Part shown: positions 1-7,163 of the stretch, piece by piece
Layout: the number at the start of each line of letters is the position of its first letter
Numbering within the stretch: position 1 is the first letter of the stretch
DNA from: Lachnospiraceae bacterium UBA3802
Lineage (GTDB): Bacteria; Bacillota; Clostridia; Lachnospirales; Lachnospiraceae
Direction of reading: 5' to 3'
DNA: 19,225 nucleotides
Assembly: GCA_002369155.1 (NCBI GenBank)
Contig: DFEM01000105.1
Coordinates: 1-19,225 of the forward strand
Notes under the pieces: generated by a model
The model's input: the letters and a program-made list of their open reading frames with translations, nothing else
What the model was told of the DNA's origin: nothing
Database searches by the model: none
Made by a program: the position numbers and the translations under genes

Positions 1-2471
1 GCATACTGCATATTCATAAGACCGCGAACGTTCATTTCTACCGCAATCTTCTTTGTGTATTCCTTGATTGTTGCAAGATTCTCGGGAGAGATATGCATTG
101 AAGGAAGGATACAAGCGGAGTCACCTGAGTGAATTCCGGCAAGTTCGATATGCTCCATAACAGCGGGAACAAATGCATGCTCGCCGTCTGAAATTGCATC
201 CGCTTCGCATTCCATTGCATTCTTTAAGAATCTGTCAATAAGGATGGGTCTGTCAGGTGTTACGCCGACAGCTGCTGCCATGTAATCTCTTAAGCTCTCT
301 CTGTCATATACGACTTCCATTCCGCGGCCGCCGAGAACGAAGGAAGGACGAACCATTACGGGGTAGCCGATCTTCTCTGCTATTTCAACAGCATCGTCTA
401 CGGTAACTGCCATTCCTGCTTCGGGCATGGGAATGTTTAATTTCTTCATCATTGCACGGAAAAGATCTCTGTCTTCCGCCATGTCGATTACTTCGGGAGG
501 TGTACCGAGAATCTTTACACCGTTTGCCTGAAGTGAATCTGCGAGGTTAAGAGGAGTCTGTCCGCCGAACTGTGCGATAACGCCGACGGGTTTTTCCTTC
601 TCATAGATACTGAGTACATCTTCAAGTGTAAGAGGCTCGAAATAGAGCTTGTCGGATGTATCGTAGTCCGTGGATACGGTCTCGGGGTTGCAGTTAACGA
701 TGATGGTTTCAAATCCGAGTTCGCGAAGCGCGAATGCAGCATGTACGCAGCAATAGTCGAATTCAATACCCTGACCGATTCTGTTGGGACCGCCGCCCAA
801 AATCATTACCTTGGGCTTGTCATTCTTAACCGTGCTCTTATCGGGAGCATTGTATGTTGAATAATAATATGCGCTGTCTTTGGTTCCGGATACGTGAACG
901 CCTTCCCAAGCTTCGGTAACACCGATAGCTTTTCTGGCGTTTCTGATATCGTCTTCTTTTACGCCGAGAATCTGGCTTAAATACTTATCCGAGAAACCGT
1001 CTTTCTTGGCCTGTCTCAAGCTCTTCTCATCGGGAACGGAGCCCTTCATGCGAAGGAGTGCTTCCTCTTCCTCAACGAGTTCTTTCATCTGCTCGATGAA
1101 GTAATGCTTAATCTTTGTAAGCTCGAAAAGTTCATCTACGGTAGCGCCCTTTCGTAAGGCTTCATACATAATGAACTGTCTTTCGGATGTGGGAACAACC
1201 AATCTTGCAAGAAGTTCTTCCTTGGTAAGCTCATTGAAATCCTTAGCGAAGCCGAGACCGTAACGGCCTGTCTCGAGCGATCTGATGGCTTTCTGGAAAG
1301 CTTCTTTATAAGTTTTGCCGATACTCATTACTTCGCCTACGGCTCTCATCTGAGTACCGAGTTTGTCTTCTACACCTTTGAATTTCTCAAATGCCCAGCG
1401 TGCGAATTTGATTACGACATATTCACCGTCGGGATAATATCTGTCAAGTGTACCGTATTTGCCGCAGGGAATCTCATCAAGAGTAAGACCTGCTGCAAGC
1501 ATTGCGGATACAAGTGCGATGGGGAAGCCTGTTGCTTTGGATGCAAGTGCCGAAGAACGTGATGTTCTGGGGTTAATCTCAATAACAACGATTCTTCCCG
1601 ATACGGGGTCATGCGCGAACTGAACGTTACATCCGCCGATAACCTCGATTGAATCTACTATTCTGTATGCCTGTTCCTGAAGAGTCTTCTGAACATCTTC
1701 GGAAATTGTAAGCATGGGTGCGCTGCAGAAGGAATCGCCTGTATGAACTCCGACGGGATCGATGTTTTCGATGAAACAAACGGTAATCATGTTGCCCTTT
1801 GCATCTCTTACAACTTCGAGTTCGAGTTCTTCCCATCCGAGAATTGACTCTTCTACAAGAACCTGTCCGACAAGCGAAGCCTGAAGACCTCTTGCCATAA
1901 CGGTCTTGAATTCTTCCACGTTATATACCAATCCGCCGCCTGCACCGCCCATTGTATATGCGGGACGAAGTACTACGGGGAAACCGATTTCTTTTGCAAT
2001 CTCAAGTCCTTCTTCAACGGAGTAAGCAACCTGAGAACGTGCCATCTCGATACCGAGGGCATTCATTGTGTTCTTGAACTCGATACGGTCCTCACCTTTT
2101 TCAATTGCATCAACCTGAACACCGATAACTTTTACATTGTATTTTTCAAGAACTCCTGCTTCGGAAAGTTCCGAGCAAAGATTAAGTCCCGACTGTCCTC
2201 CGAGGTTGGGAAGCAATGCATCGGGGCGTTCCTTTTCTATAATCTGTGTCAATCTTTCCACATTCAACGGCTCGATGTAAGTAACATCTGCTGTTGTAGG
2301 GTCAGTCATGATAGTCGCGGGATTGGAGTTAACCAGTACAATCTCGTATCCTAATTTTTTGAGGGCCTTGCAAGCCTGCGTTCCGGAATAGTCGAACTCA
2401 CACGCCTGACCGATAATAATCGGGCCGGATCCGATAATCAGGACCTTATGAATATCCTCTCTCTTTGACAT
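1..2471 (-). CDS. carB: Carbamoyl-phosphate synthase large subunit, C-terminal end cut off by window edge
   Basis: CarB makes carbamoyl phosphate from bicarbonate, ammonia and two ATP, for pyrimidine and arginine synthesis in the cytoplasm. The start ATG is at 2471, with a GGAGG site 6 bases upstream. The visible 823 codons open with KVLIIGSGPIIIGQACEFDY and continue through the first ATP-grasp half (RPAYTMGGAGGG, EINPRTSRSSALASKATGFP), the oligomerisation region, and most of the second half (LGGGPNRIGQGIEFDY, AQFGGQTPLNLA, RPSFVLGGRGMEVVYD, GLMNMQYA). About 240 residues are missing, including the end of the second ATP-grasp domain and the MGS-like allosteric domain. It lies 30 bases after the purF-like gene and is probably co-transcribed with it. 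carA does not precede it. One oddity is the link between the two halves, which reads EGVHVSGTKDSAYYYSTY instead of the common VYKxVDTCAxEF form. The identity is secure. Confidence 0.97.
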   Translation of the reverse strand, partial: MSKREDIHKVLIIGSGPIIIGQACEFDYSGTQACKALKKLGYEIVLVNSNPATIMTDPTTADVTYIEPLNVERLTQIIEKERPDALLPNLGGQSGLNLCSELSEAGVLEKYNVKVIGVQVDAIEKGEDRIEFKNTMNALGIEMARSQVAYSVEEGLEIAKEIGFPVVLRPAYTMGGAGGGLVYNVEEFKTVMARGLQASLVGQVLVEESILGWEELELEVVRDAKGNMITVCFIENIDPVGVHTGDSFCSAPMLTISEDVQKTLQEQAYRIVDSIEVIGGCNVQFAHDPVSGRIVVIEINPRTSRSSALASKATGFPIALVSAMLAAGLTLDEIPCGKYGTLDRYYPDGEYVVIKFARWAFEKFKGVEDKLGTQMRAVGEVMSIGKTYKEAFQKAIRSLETGRYGLGFAKDFNELTKEELLARLVVPTSERQFIMYEALRKGATVDELFELTKIKHYFIEQMKELVEEEEALLRMKGSVPDEKSLRQAKKDGFSDKYLSQILGVKEDDIRNARKAIGVTEAWEGVHVSGTKDSAYYYSTYNAPDKSTVKNDKPKVMILGGGPNRIGQGIEFDYCCVHAAFALRELGFETIIVNCNPETVSTDYDTSDKLYFEPLTLEDVLSIYEKEKPVGVIAQFGGQTPLNLADSLQANGVKILGTPPEVIDMAEDRDLFRAMMKKLNIPMPEAGMAVTVDDAVEIAEKIGYPVMVRPSFVLGGRGMEVVYDRESLRDYMAAAVGVTPDRPILIDRFLKNAMECEADAISDGEHAFVPAVMEHIELAGIHSGDSACILPSMHISPENLATIKEYTKKIAVEMNVRGLMNMQY

Positions 2472-2475
2472 AAAA

Positions 2476-2482
2476 ACCTCCT
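2476..2482 (-). promoter_or_regulatory. Ribosome-binding site of carB
   Basis: On the minus strand the sequence is AAGGAGGTTTTTATG. The strong Shine-Dalgarno core lies 5 to 6 bases before the ATG at 2471 and fixes the carB start. Confidence 0.85.
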
Positions 2483-2501
2483 TAATAAATCGATATATCT
2501 T

Positions 2502-3911
2502 TTATTCCTCTCCGTCGAAACAATATGTGCAAACATCGCACTTGGGCAATCCGATGGCTTCAATCATATCGTCGAGTCTGTTGAACTTAAGAGACGTGAA
2601 ATGCATTATCTCACGAATCTTTTCTTCCATCTTTTTGTACTTCTCGCTCTCGGGATTTGTATATTCTTTTAATACTTCCGCAGTAACATTTCCTTCTTCA
2701 AGTTCAAAAATAACTCTTCTTGCGATAAGGTCCATTTCCGAATTGGATCTTGAGAAGTTTAAGTATTTGCAGCCGAACATAATGGGAGGACATGCAGGTC
2801 TTACATGTACTTCCTTTGCACCTGCTTCAAAAAGGAAATCCGTTGTTTCGCGAAGCTGTGTGCCTCTTACGATTGAATCGTCGATTAAAAGCATTGACTT
2901 GTCTTTAATCAAAGCTTCAACAGGGATAAGCTTCATCTTTGCGATCAAATTTCTTTGGCTCTGTTTAACGGGCATAAAGCTTCTCGGCCAGGTAGGTGTA
3001 TATTTAATGAAAGGTCTGGCAAAAGGTGCGCCGGATTTGTTGGCATATCCTATTGCATGAGCGGTACCCGAATCGGGAACACCTGCAACGATATCGACCT
3101 TTGCATCATCTCTCTCTGCCATGTTGGCACCGTTTTGATATCTCATCTTTTCGACATTCACACCTTCATAGCAGGATGTGGGATATCCGTAATATACCCA
3201 AAGGAATGAGCAGACTTTCTTCTGCTTCTCGGGAGCTTTCTTTACTTCAAGCTTCTCGGGAGTAATGTATACGATTTCTCCGGGTCCGAGTTCCTTAATG
3301 TCTTTGTATCCTAAATGCAGATATGCGAAGTTTTCAAAAGAAGCACACTGAGCATCCTTCTTTCTTCCTATATGTATCGGAGTTCTTCCGTATCTGTCTC
3401 TGGAAGCATATATTCCGTCGGAAGTCATAAGCAATACGCTCATGGAACCTTCGATGCATTCCTGAACATAAGATAAGCCCTCCACAATGGAATTCTTCTG
3501 ATTGATGAGAGAAGCCACCAGTTCGGTCTGGTTGATACTTCCGCCGCTCATCTCGAGAAAATGAGACATTCCGTCATGAAAGAGCTTATTAACCAAATCA
3601 TCGGTATTATTGATTTTTCCAACCGTTGTAATAGAAAAAGTACCAAGATGTGAACGTACGATCAAAGGCTGGGGCTCGTTGTCGGAAATACAGCCGATGC
3701 CGAGTGTGCCTTCCATCAATTCAAAATCACGTTCAAACTTGGTTCTGAATGGAGAATTTTCTATATTATGTATGGCGCGGTCAAACCCCTTGTTTTCAGA
3801 ATAGAGACACATGCCTCCTCTTCTGGTACCCAAATGCGAATGATAATCCACACCGAAAAACAAATCGAAAACGCAGTTTGATTTTGAAGTTACTCCAAAA
3901 AATCCGCCCAT
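2502..3911 (-). CDS. purF: PurF-like amidophosphoribosyltransferase lacking the glutaminase nucleophile
   Basis: By homology this is glutamine PRPP amidotransferase, the first step of purine synthesis. It has 469 residues, the usual family length. The phosphoribosyltransferase half is intact: the PRPP loop MLLIDDSIVRGT (340-351), the VPDSG segment (278-282) and RSFMPVKQSQR (310-320). The four cysteines expected to hold the 4Fe-4S cluster of the Bacillus-type enzyme are present (C234, C381, C458, C461). The N-terminal Ntn glutaminase half is degraded. The protein begins MGGFFG where active enzymes have CGVFG or CGIVG, so the nucleophile Cys is Gly2 (codon GGC, one base from TGC). By my alignment to E. 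coli PurF, Arg73 becomes Ser76, Asn101 becomes Val97 and Asp127 becomes Gln128. The start is fixed by AGAGGTG just upstream. It leads an operon with carB. It may use free ammonia, or be a paralogue with another role. Fold assignment is secure; the reaction is uncertain. Confidence 0.9.
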   Translation of the reverse strand: MGGFFGVTSKSNCVFDLFFGVDYHSHLGTRRGGMCLYSENKGFDRAIHNIENSPFRTKFERDFELMEGTLGIGCISDNEPQPLIVRSHLGTFSITTVGKINNTDDLVNKLFHDGMSHFLEMSGGSINQTELVASLINQKNSIVEGLSYVQECIEGSMSVLLMTSDGIYASRDRYGRTPIHIGRKKDAQCASFENFAYLHLGYKDIKELGPGEIVYITPEKLEVKKAPEKQKKVCSFLWVYYGYPTSCYEGVNVEKMRYQNGANMAERDDAKVDIVAGVPDSGTAHAIGYANKSGAPFARPFIKYTPTWPRSFMPVKQSQRNLIAKMKLIPVEALIKDKSMLLIDDSIVRGTQLRETTDFLFEAGAKEVHVRPACPPIMFGCKYLNFSRSNSEMDLIARRVIFELEEGNVTAEVLKEYTNPESEKYKKMEEKIREIMHFTSLKFNRLDDMIEAIGLPKCDVCTYCFDGEE

Positions 3912-3942
3912 ATCTTCACCTCTTATCCTTATATCCCGAAAG

Positions 3943-3972
3943 ATTATACTTATTTTCTCTTGTAAATGTCAA
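3943..3972 (-). promoter_or_regulatory. Sigma-A promoter of the purF-like/carB operon
   Basis: On the minus strand, TTGACA (3967-3972) and TATAAT (3943-3948) are separated by 18 bases, both hexamers matching consensus perfectly. The start of transcription would be near 3936, leaving a leader of about 25 bases. That is too short for a purine riboswitch or attenuator. Confidence 0.85.
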
Positions 3973-4001
3973 TCAATTTCCGACAAAAAAATCGACAAAT
4001 T

Positions 4002-4943
4002 TCAGACTCCCGAAAGAATGTTCAGATTACGTAAATCTCCGTCGTTTACATAATCATTTACAGAGTAAGCATGCTTGGTAAGGTCCCCGCAAATTGCCTC
4101 GGTTATGCCCTGACTTATCAATTCTTCAATCACCGCTCCCGCTGTCAATTCCATTCTCTCGATTTTTTCGTTGACATAAGATTCTTCATTAGGAGCAGTC
4201 AGCAAAAATTCAATCGGAAGAGCAAGTTCGGATAAAATATCGAGTTCCTTAAGCCCCCTTAACTGCCATTTGTAATAAGGCATGTATTCATTATTCAAAA
4301 GATAGATTGAAGCGATGGCATTCTTCGCATATTCGTATACGCAGATTCCCGCTGCCGCCCATTCGCCTCTTTTGCACATTCTCGTAAAATTGTATTGGCC
4401 GGACTGGCTCATCATAAGAAGATGTCCCGCAAGCCTCTTTAAACGAATGTCCCTTGGCATTATAGAAAGCTCTTCTCTTATCTTCGTGAATTTTTTATCT
4501 CCGTCAAAGAAAAGTTCTCCCCTTGTCACTTCCAAAAGATACTGTGTGGGGATTTTAAGCCATTCATATACCGAAAGCTTTCCTTCGGGATTGCCGATTT
4601 TTTCCGTCAGAAAATCTTCGAGTCTTATGACACCGTGCCTTGCGCCGCCCGCAGGATTTATCTTTTGTCTTGTAAATCCCTTAAACTCCGAAGGAAGTTT
4701 TGCATATGCCCTCTCAAGCGAAAAAGCTGCTTTCCTGTCAATTATGTTTTCTCCCGGAATAAAAATGCAAAAACCCGGCTCGAAATCATGATCTTTGCTT
4801 ATCTCGTCATCAAAGCCGAGCACTTCGGAACCGCTTCCCGCCAGGCCGACAGAAATAAAGGGAAGATAATCCTTAAAATTATCTTCCAGCATTTGTTTTC
4901 CGTATGTTTCGTAATATTCTCTTGCGAGTTGTAAACCGTTCAT
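4002..4943 (-). CDS. DUF4037 domain protein, nucleotidyltransferase-like
   Basis: This is a 313-residue cytoplasmic protein of the DUF4037 family, whose function is unknown. Near the N-terminus, GSGSE (36-40), followed by GFDDEISKDHDF (43-54), resembles the active site of pol-beta-type nucleotidyltransferases: a GS motif followed by an acidic metal-binding cluster (D45, D46, D51, D53). A helical region follows, including MPRDIRLKRLAGHLLMMSQSGQYNF, which is typical of the family. It is the last gene of a four-gene unit, starting 2 bases after the TPR gene stops, so the two are likely translationally coupled and may act together. A transferase acting on a protein, RNA or small molecule is possible, but the substrate cannot be read from the sequence. 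Family assignment is confident; activity is inferred. Confidence 0.85.
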   Translation of the reverse strand: MNGLQLAREYYETYGKQMLEDNFKDYLPFISVGLAGSGSEVLGFDDEISKDHDFEPGFCIFIPGENIIDRKAAFSLERAYAKLPSEFKGFTRQKINPAGGARHGVIRLEDFLTEKIGNPEGKLSVYEWLKIPTQYLLEVTRGELFFDGDKKFTKIREELSIMPRDIRLKRLAGHLLMMSQSGQYNFTRMCKRGEWAAAGICVYEYAKNAIASIYLLNNEYMPYYKWQLRGLKELDILSELALPIEFLLTAPNEESYVNEKIERMELTAGAVIEELISQGITEAICGDLTKHAYSVNDYVNDGDLRNLNILSGV

Positions 4944-4945
4944 AA

Positions 4946-5740
4946 TTACAATCGATTGATTCTTCTTTTTAATTCATTGCTTCGTAAAAACTGACCGAAC
5001 TGGTCATAGGCCGGAATGCATTTGTCGAGAACAAATTCGTAATATGCATTCTTTTCAATTGAATCGTCCGTAAGAAGTGTATATGCTTTTTCAAGAAGCT
5101 CATCCGTAATCGTTTCGCTTTCGATTACGCCGAGTTTTTTTACATACAAATCAGCCATGTTAAGATAAGTGATTGCTGCTTCAAGCTTGCCGTTTGGTGC
5201 AGCTGACATTATCTTTAAAGCCTTGTTGTATTTTTCGAGCGCTTTATCAAACTCCCCAAGCTCCGTGAGCGTGGAAGCATAATTATTGTAAAGACCTCCG
5301 AGTCTGTCATCTTCCGATGCAAGTTCTTTCTCGTAAATCTTTTCGGCCCTCTCGTATAAAGCCGCACTTTTTTGGCACTCGCCCACCGCCCTGTAAACGG
5401 TACCTGCATTTAAAACAGCCGTGGCGCCGGTAACGGTATCCGAATAACCGTATTTATCAACTTTTGAAAGTGCGCTTTCAGCAAAAGCTATCGCCTCGTT
5501 TATTTCGGAATTCTTTCTGCAAAATCCCATCAGTTCGCCCAGAAGAACTATCTCTCCTGCCTCGTCCCGATTGACTTTCGCTTCCTCAAGCCAATATAAA
5601 AGATGGCTCTTCGCTCTGCCGATTTCTTTGCTTTCAAGGTATGAATCAAATTTTTCGAGCACTCTGTCCATGGGTACTCTGCTTTTTTCATTCATGCAAA
5701 GAACGCAACGGGGTTCTTCGTAATCTTCTCTTTTAAGCAT
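4946..5740 (-). CDS. Tetratricopeptide repeat protein
   Basis: This is a soluble, largely helical protein of 264 residues from the ATG at 5740. A TTG one codon earlier (5743) is also in frame, but GAGGA at 5748-5752 sits 7 bases from the ATG, which I prefer. Several TPR-type helix pairs are visible between about residues 60 and 205. The clearest are AGTVYRAVGECQKSAALYER, LYNNYASTLTELGEFDKALE and AAITYLNMADLYVKKLG, with the A-x(3)-Y/F-A packing of TPRs. Ahead of the repeats is a CVLC pair (residues 12-15) that could bind a metal or form a disulfide. TPR arrays bind proteins or peptides, so a scaffold or adaptor role for the DUF4037 enzyme encoded next is likely, but this is inference. It lies directly after the micropeptide gene. 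Confidence 0.85.
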   Translation of the reverse strand: MLKREDYEEPRCVLCMNEKSRVPMDRVLEKFDSYLESKEIGRAKSHLLYWLEEAKVNRDEAGEIVLLGELMGFCRKNSEINEAIAFAESALSKVDKYGYSDTVTGATAVLNAGTVYRAVGECQKSAALYERAEKIYEKELASEDDRLGGLYNNYASTLTELGEFDKALEKYNKALKIMSAAPNGKLEAAITYLNMADLYVKKLGVIESETITDELLEKAYTLLTDDSIEKNAYYEFVLDKCIPAYDQFGQFLRSNELKRRINRL

Positions 5741-5743
5741 CAA

Positions 5744-5863
5744 TTATTCCTCGTCCTCTCTTGCTCCTGCAACAAAAGCAACAGCAGAAACAACGGATGC
5801 GATGGCTGCTACTATGGCTACGATAACAGGAATGGCAATAAGTCCGAACAAAATTACTATCAT
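5744..5863 (-). CDS. 39-residue single-span membrane micropeptide
   Basis: This short gene starts at the ATG at 5863 and stops with TAA at 5746-5744. Its start overlaps the stop of the DUF4317 gene as ATGA. It has the best ribosome-binding site of the operon, AGGAGG at 5871-5876, 7 bases before the ATG. The peptide begins MIVILFGLIAIPVIVAIVAA and is hydrophobic for about 30 residues. It ends in a short charged tail, AREDEE. That pattern is expected for a single transmembrane helix with a small acidic terminus. The TPR gene starts immediately after its stop. The coding call rests on the strong site, the seamless fit between two genes and the clean membrane profile. It could anchor or regulate the neighbouring proteins at the membrane. 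No family is recognised. Confidence 0.75.
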   Translation of the reverse strand: MIVILFGLIAIPVIVAIVAAIASVVSAVAFVAGAREDEE

Positions 5864-7011
5864 TGTTTTTCCTCCTCAAGTTTGGCGGTTATCTTCTTAA
5901 TGATTCCGTTTACTTCCATATCCGAATCCATGGGGATTACAAGACATTTTCTTCCGTCAATTATTTTTATTTCCACAAGTGAAGAAGCTTCGGGCTTAAC
6001 GGAAATCTTCACGTTTTCTCCCTTGACTTCAAGTCTTCCTTTTTCCTTGATTCGATCTGCATGAAGAATGCCTTTTTCTCCGAGTTCCTTTTCGAATTTT
6101 TCTTCGACAATAGGAAGATGTTCTTCTTTTATGCCCGAATTCTTAAGAAGCTCGGTTACACCCTTTCTGTCGAGTGTGGGTTCATCCGAAAAGACTTTGT
6201 TTTCGAGCATGTCGTTAATGCTGTCCTGAACATTTCTTACGACTTCGAATGTATCGTACTCGGGCGCTTCGTTGATGAATTCTTCTATCACGTTATGGAA
6301 AATCTTGTTTTCCGCAACACTTGTCATCTCTTCAACGCATCCCAAAATATCGCTTATAATCTCGGGATGAATCAAAAGAGGGTCCTTGCAGTAATAAAGA
6401 AGAGAATTTACGTCCGCACTTCTGTCATTGAATGCGGGGAACAAAAATCCGACATCGGGCATCTCAACAACCCAGTCTCTTATTCTTGCCGCGAATACAT
6501 TTTCATCTTCATGATACGAAAGAGCTGCTTTGGCAAGATTGACAGGGCAGATGCATGAATAAATATATCTGAAGACTTCCTCGGATTCTCTTTGCGAAAA
6601 TCCGTCCGTGCCTTCTCTCATTACATCATATGCATCGTAAACGGTAATGATCAAATAATTACCCACTGTCGTGTACGCATTCATGATCTTTGCGTAATAA
6701 TCATCAAGCAAAGCTTCATCTGAAAGTTCGCTGTCACGTATTTTTAAAAGGAACTTCTGAGCATCATCGCCGTCCATGCTTCTTTCAAAAGAAAGATTTA
6801 AAAGATTTCGGTTCAATACTCCGCTTAATCCCTTTTTCAATATGTCGATGTATTTATGTCTGTCGCTCTCATCAAGATTGGTAAGATAATTATTCATCCT
6901 GCTTTGGATCTTTTTCTCGGATCCGATTACGTAGCAGGTTTCAATCTTAAAAGAAGCATCATCGCAAAATTTAAATCTCTTTTTTAATTCGAGTATTTCA
7001 CTGTTGTTCAT
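5860..7011 (-). CDS. DUF4317 family protein
   Basis: This is a 383-residue protein with no signal peptide or membrane span, recognised as the DUF4317 family, which is common in Clostridia and uncharacterised. The opening is typical of the family: a short helix with LKKRFKF, then CYVIGSEKKI. It continues with long helical stretches containing NYLIITVYDAYDV and a conserved-looking Cys/Pro segment, SCICPVNLAKAALSY. The acidic C-terminal part (VKGENVKISVKPEASSLVEI) looks like a small beta domain. The gene is first in a four-gene unit with its own promoter, and its stop overlaps the start of the membrane micropeptide. GGAG lies 9 bases before the ATG. No catalytic motif is apparent. The family call comes from recognition; no function can be assigned. 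Confidence 0.8.
   Translation of the reverse strand: MNNSEILELKKRFKFCDDASFKIETCYVIGSEKKIQSRMNNYLTNLDESDRHKYIDILKKGLSGVLNRNLLNLSFERSMDGDDAQKFLLKIRDSELSDEALLDDYYAKIMNAYTTVGNYLIITVYDAYDVMREGTDGFSQRESEEVFRYIYSCICPVNLAKAALSYHEDENVFAARIRDWVVEMPDVGFLFPAFNDRSADVNSLLYYCKDPLLIHPEIISDILGCVEEMTSVAENKIFHNVIEEFINEAPEYDTFEVVRNVQDSINDMLENKVFSDEPTLDRKGVTELLKNSGIKEEHLPIVEEKFEKELGEKGILHADRIKEKGRLEVKGENVKISVKPEASSLVEIKIIDGRKCLVIPMDSDMEVNGIIKKITAKLEEEKQ
5871..5876 (-). promoter_or_regulatory. Ribosome-binding site of the 39-residue membrane peptide
   Basis: A perfect AGGAGG lies 7 bases before the ATG at 5863, inside the end of the DUF4317 gene. It is the main evidence that the short gene is translated. Confidence 0.8.
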
Positions 7012-7027
7012 ATTTTATTTCTCCGGT

Positions 7028-7050
7028 TTGGGGCAATTGTTACTGCCCAA
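7028..7050 (-). promoter_or_regulatory. Inverted repeat in the DUF4317 leader
   Basis: TTGGGGCA (7028-7035) and TGCCCAA (7044-7050) form a 7-base-pair inverted repeat with one bulged G and an 8-base loop. It lies just after the predicted transcription start (near 7052) of the DUF4317 operon. It could be a leader hairpin or a repressor site. It has no following T-run, so it is not a simple terminator. Confidence 0.4.
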
Positions 7051-7058
7051 TCTCAATA

Positions 7059-7087
7059 ATTTTAACACACTTTTTTCACCATCTCAA
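7059..7087 (-). promoter_or_regulatory. Promoter of the DUF4317 operon
   Basis: On the minus strand, TTGAGA (7082-7087) and TAAAAT (7059-7064) are separated by 17 bases. It is divergent from, and close to, the promoter of the EAL/HDOD gene. Confidence 0.65.
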
Positions 7088-7115
7088 CAAATGTGTCAAA
7101 CTGTATTTATATTCG

Positions 7116-7144
7116 TTGATTTACTCTCTTTTTTATTGTAAAAT
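7116..7144 (+). promoter_or_regulatory. Promoter of the EAL/HDOD gene
   Basis: TTGATT (7116-7121) and TAAAAT (7139-7144) are separated by 17 bases. Transcription would begin near 7151, at the ribosome-binding site itself, giving a very short leader of about 13 bases. Confidence 0.6.
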
Positions 7145-7150
7145 TTAATT

Positions 7151-7157
7151 GGAGGTG
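7151..7157 (+). promoter_or_regulatory. Ribosome-binding site fixing the EAL/HDOD start
   Basis: GGAGGTG lies 6 bases before the ATG at 7164. It overlaps the in-frame TTG at 7149, so that TTG cannot be the start. Confidence 0.85.
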
Positions 7158-7163
7158 ATTGAA

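Noticed and set aside
2527..3060. Long plus-strand open frame (177 codons) opposite the purF-like gene
   Set aside because: It is fully antisense to a well-conserved gene, has no ribosome-binding site and no recognisable protein sequence.
3912..3942. Possible purine riboswitch before the purF-like gene
   Set aside because: The predicted leader is only about 25 bases, too short for an aptamer.
3973..4001. Possible terminator after the DUF4037 gene
   Set aside because: There is a T-run and a repeated TGTCG, but no convincing stem precedes it.
6061..6558. Plus-strand open frame of 165 codons within DUF4317
   Set aside because: It is antisense to a clear coding gene, with no start signal.
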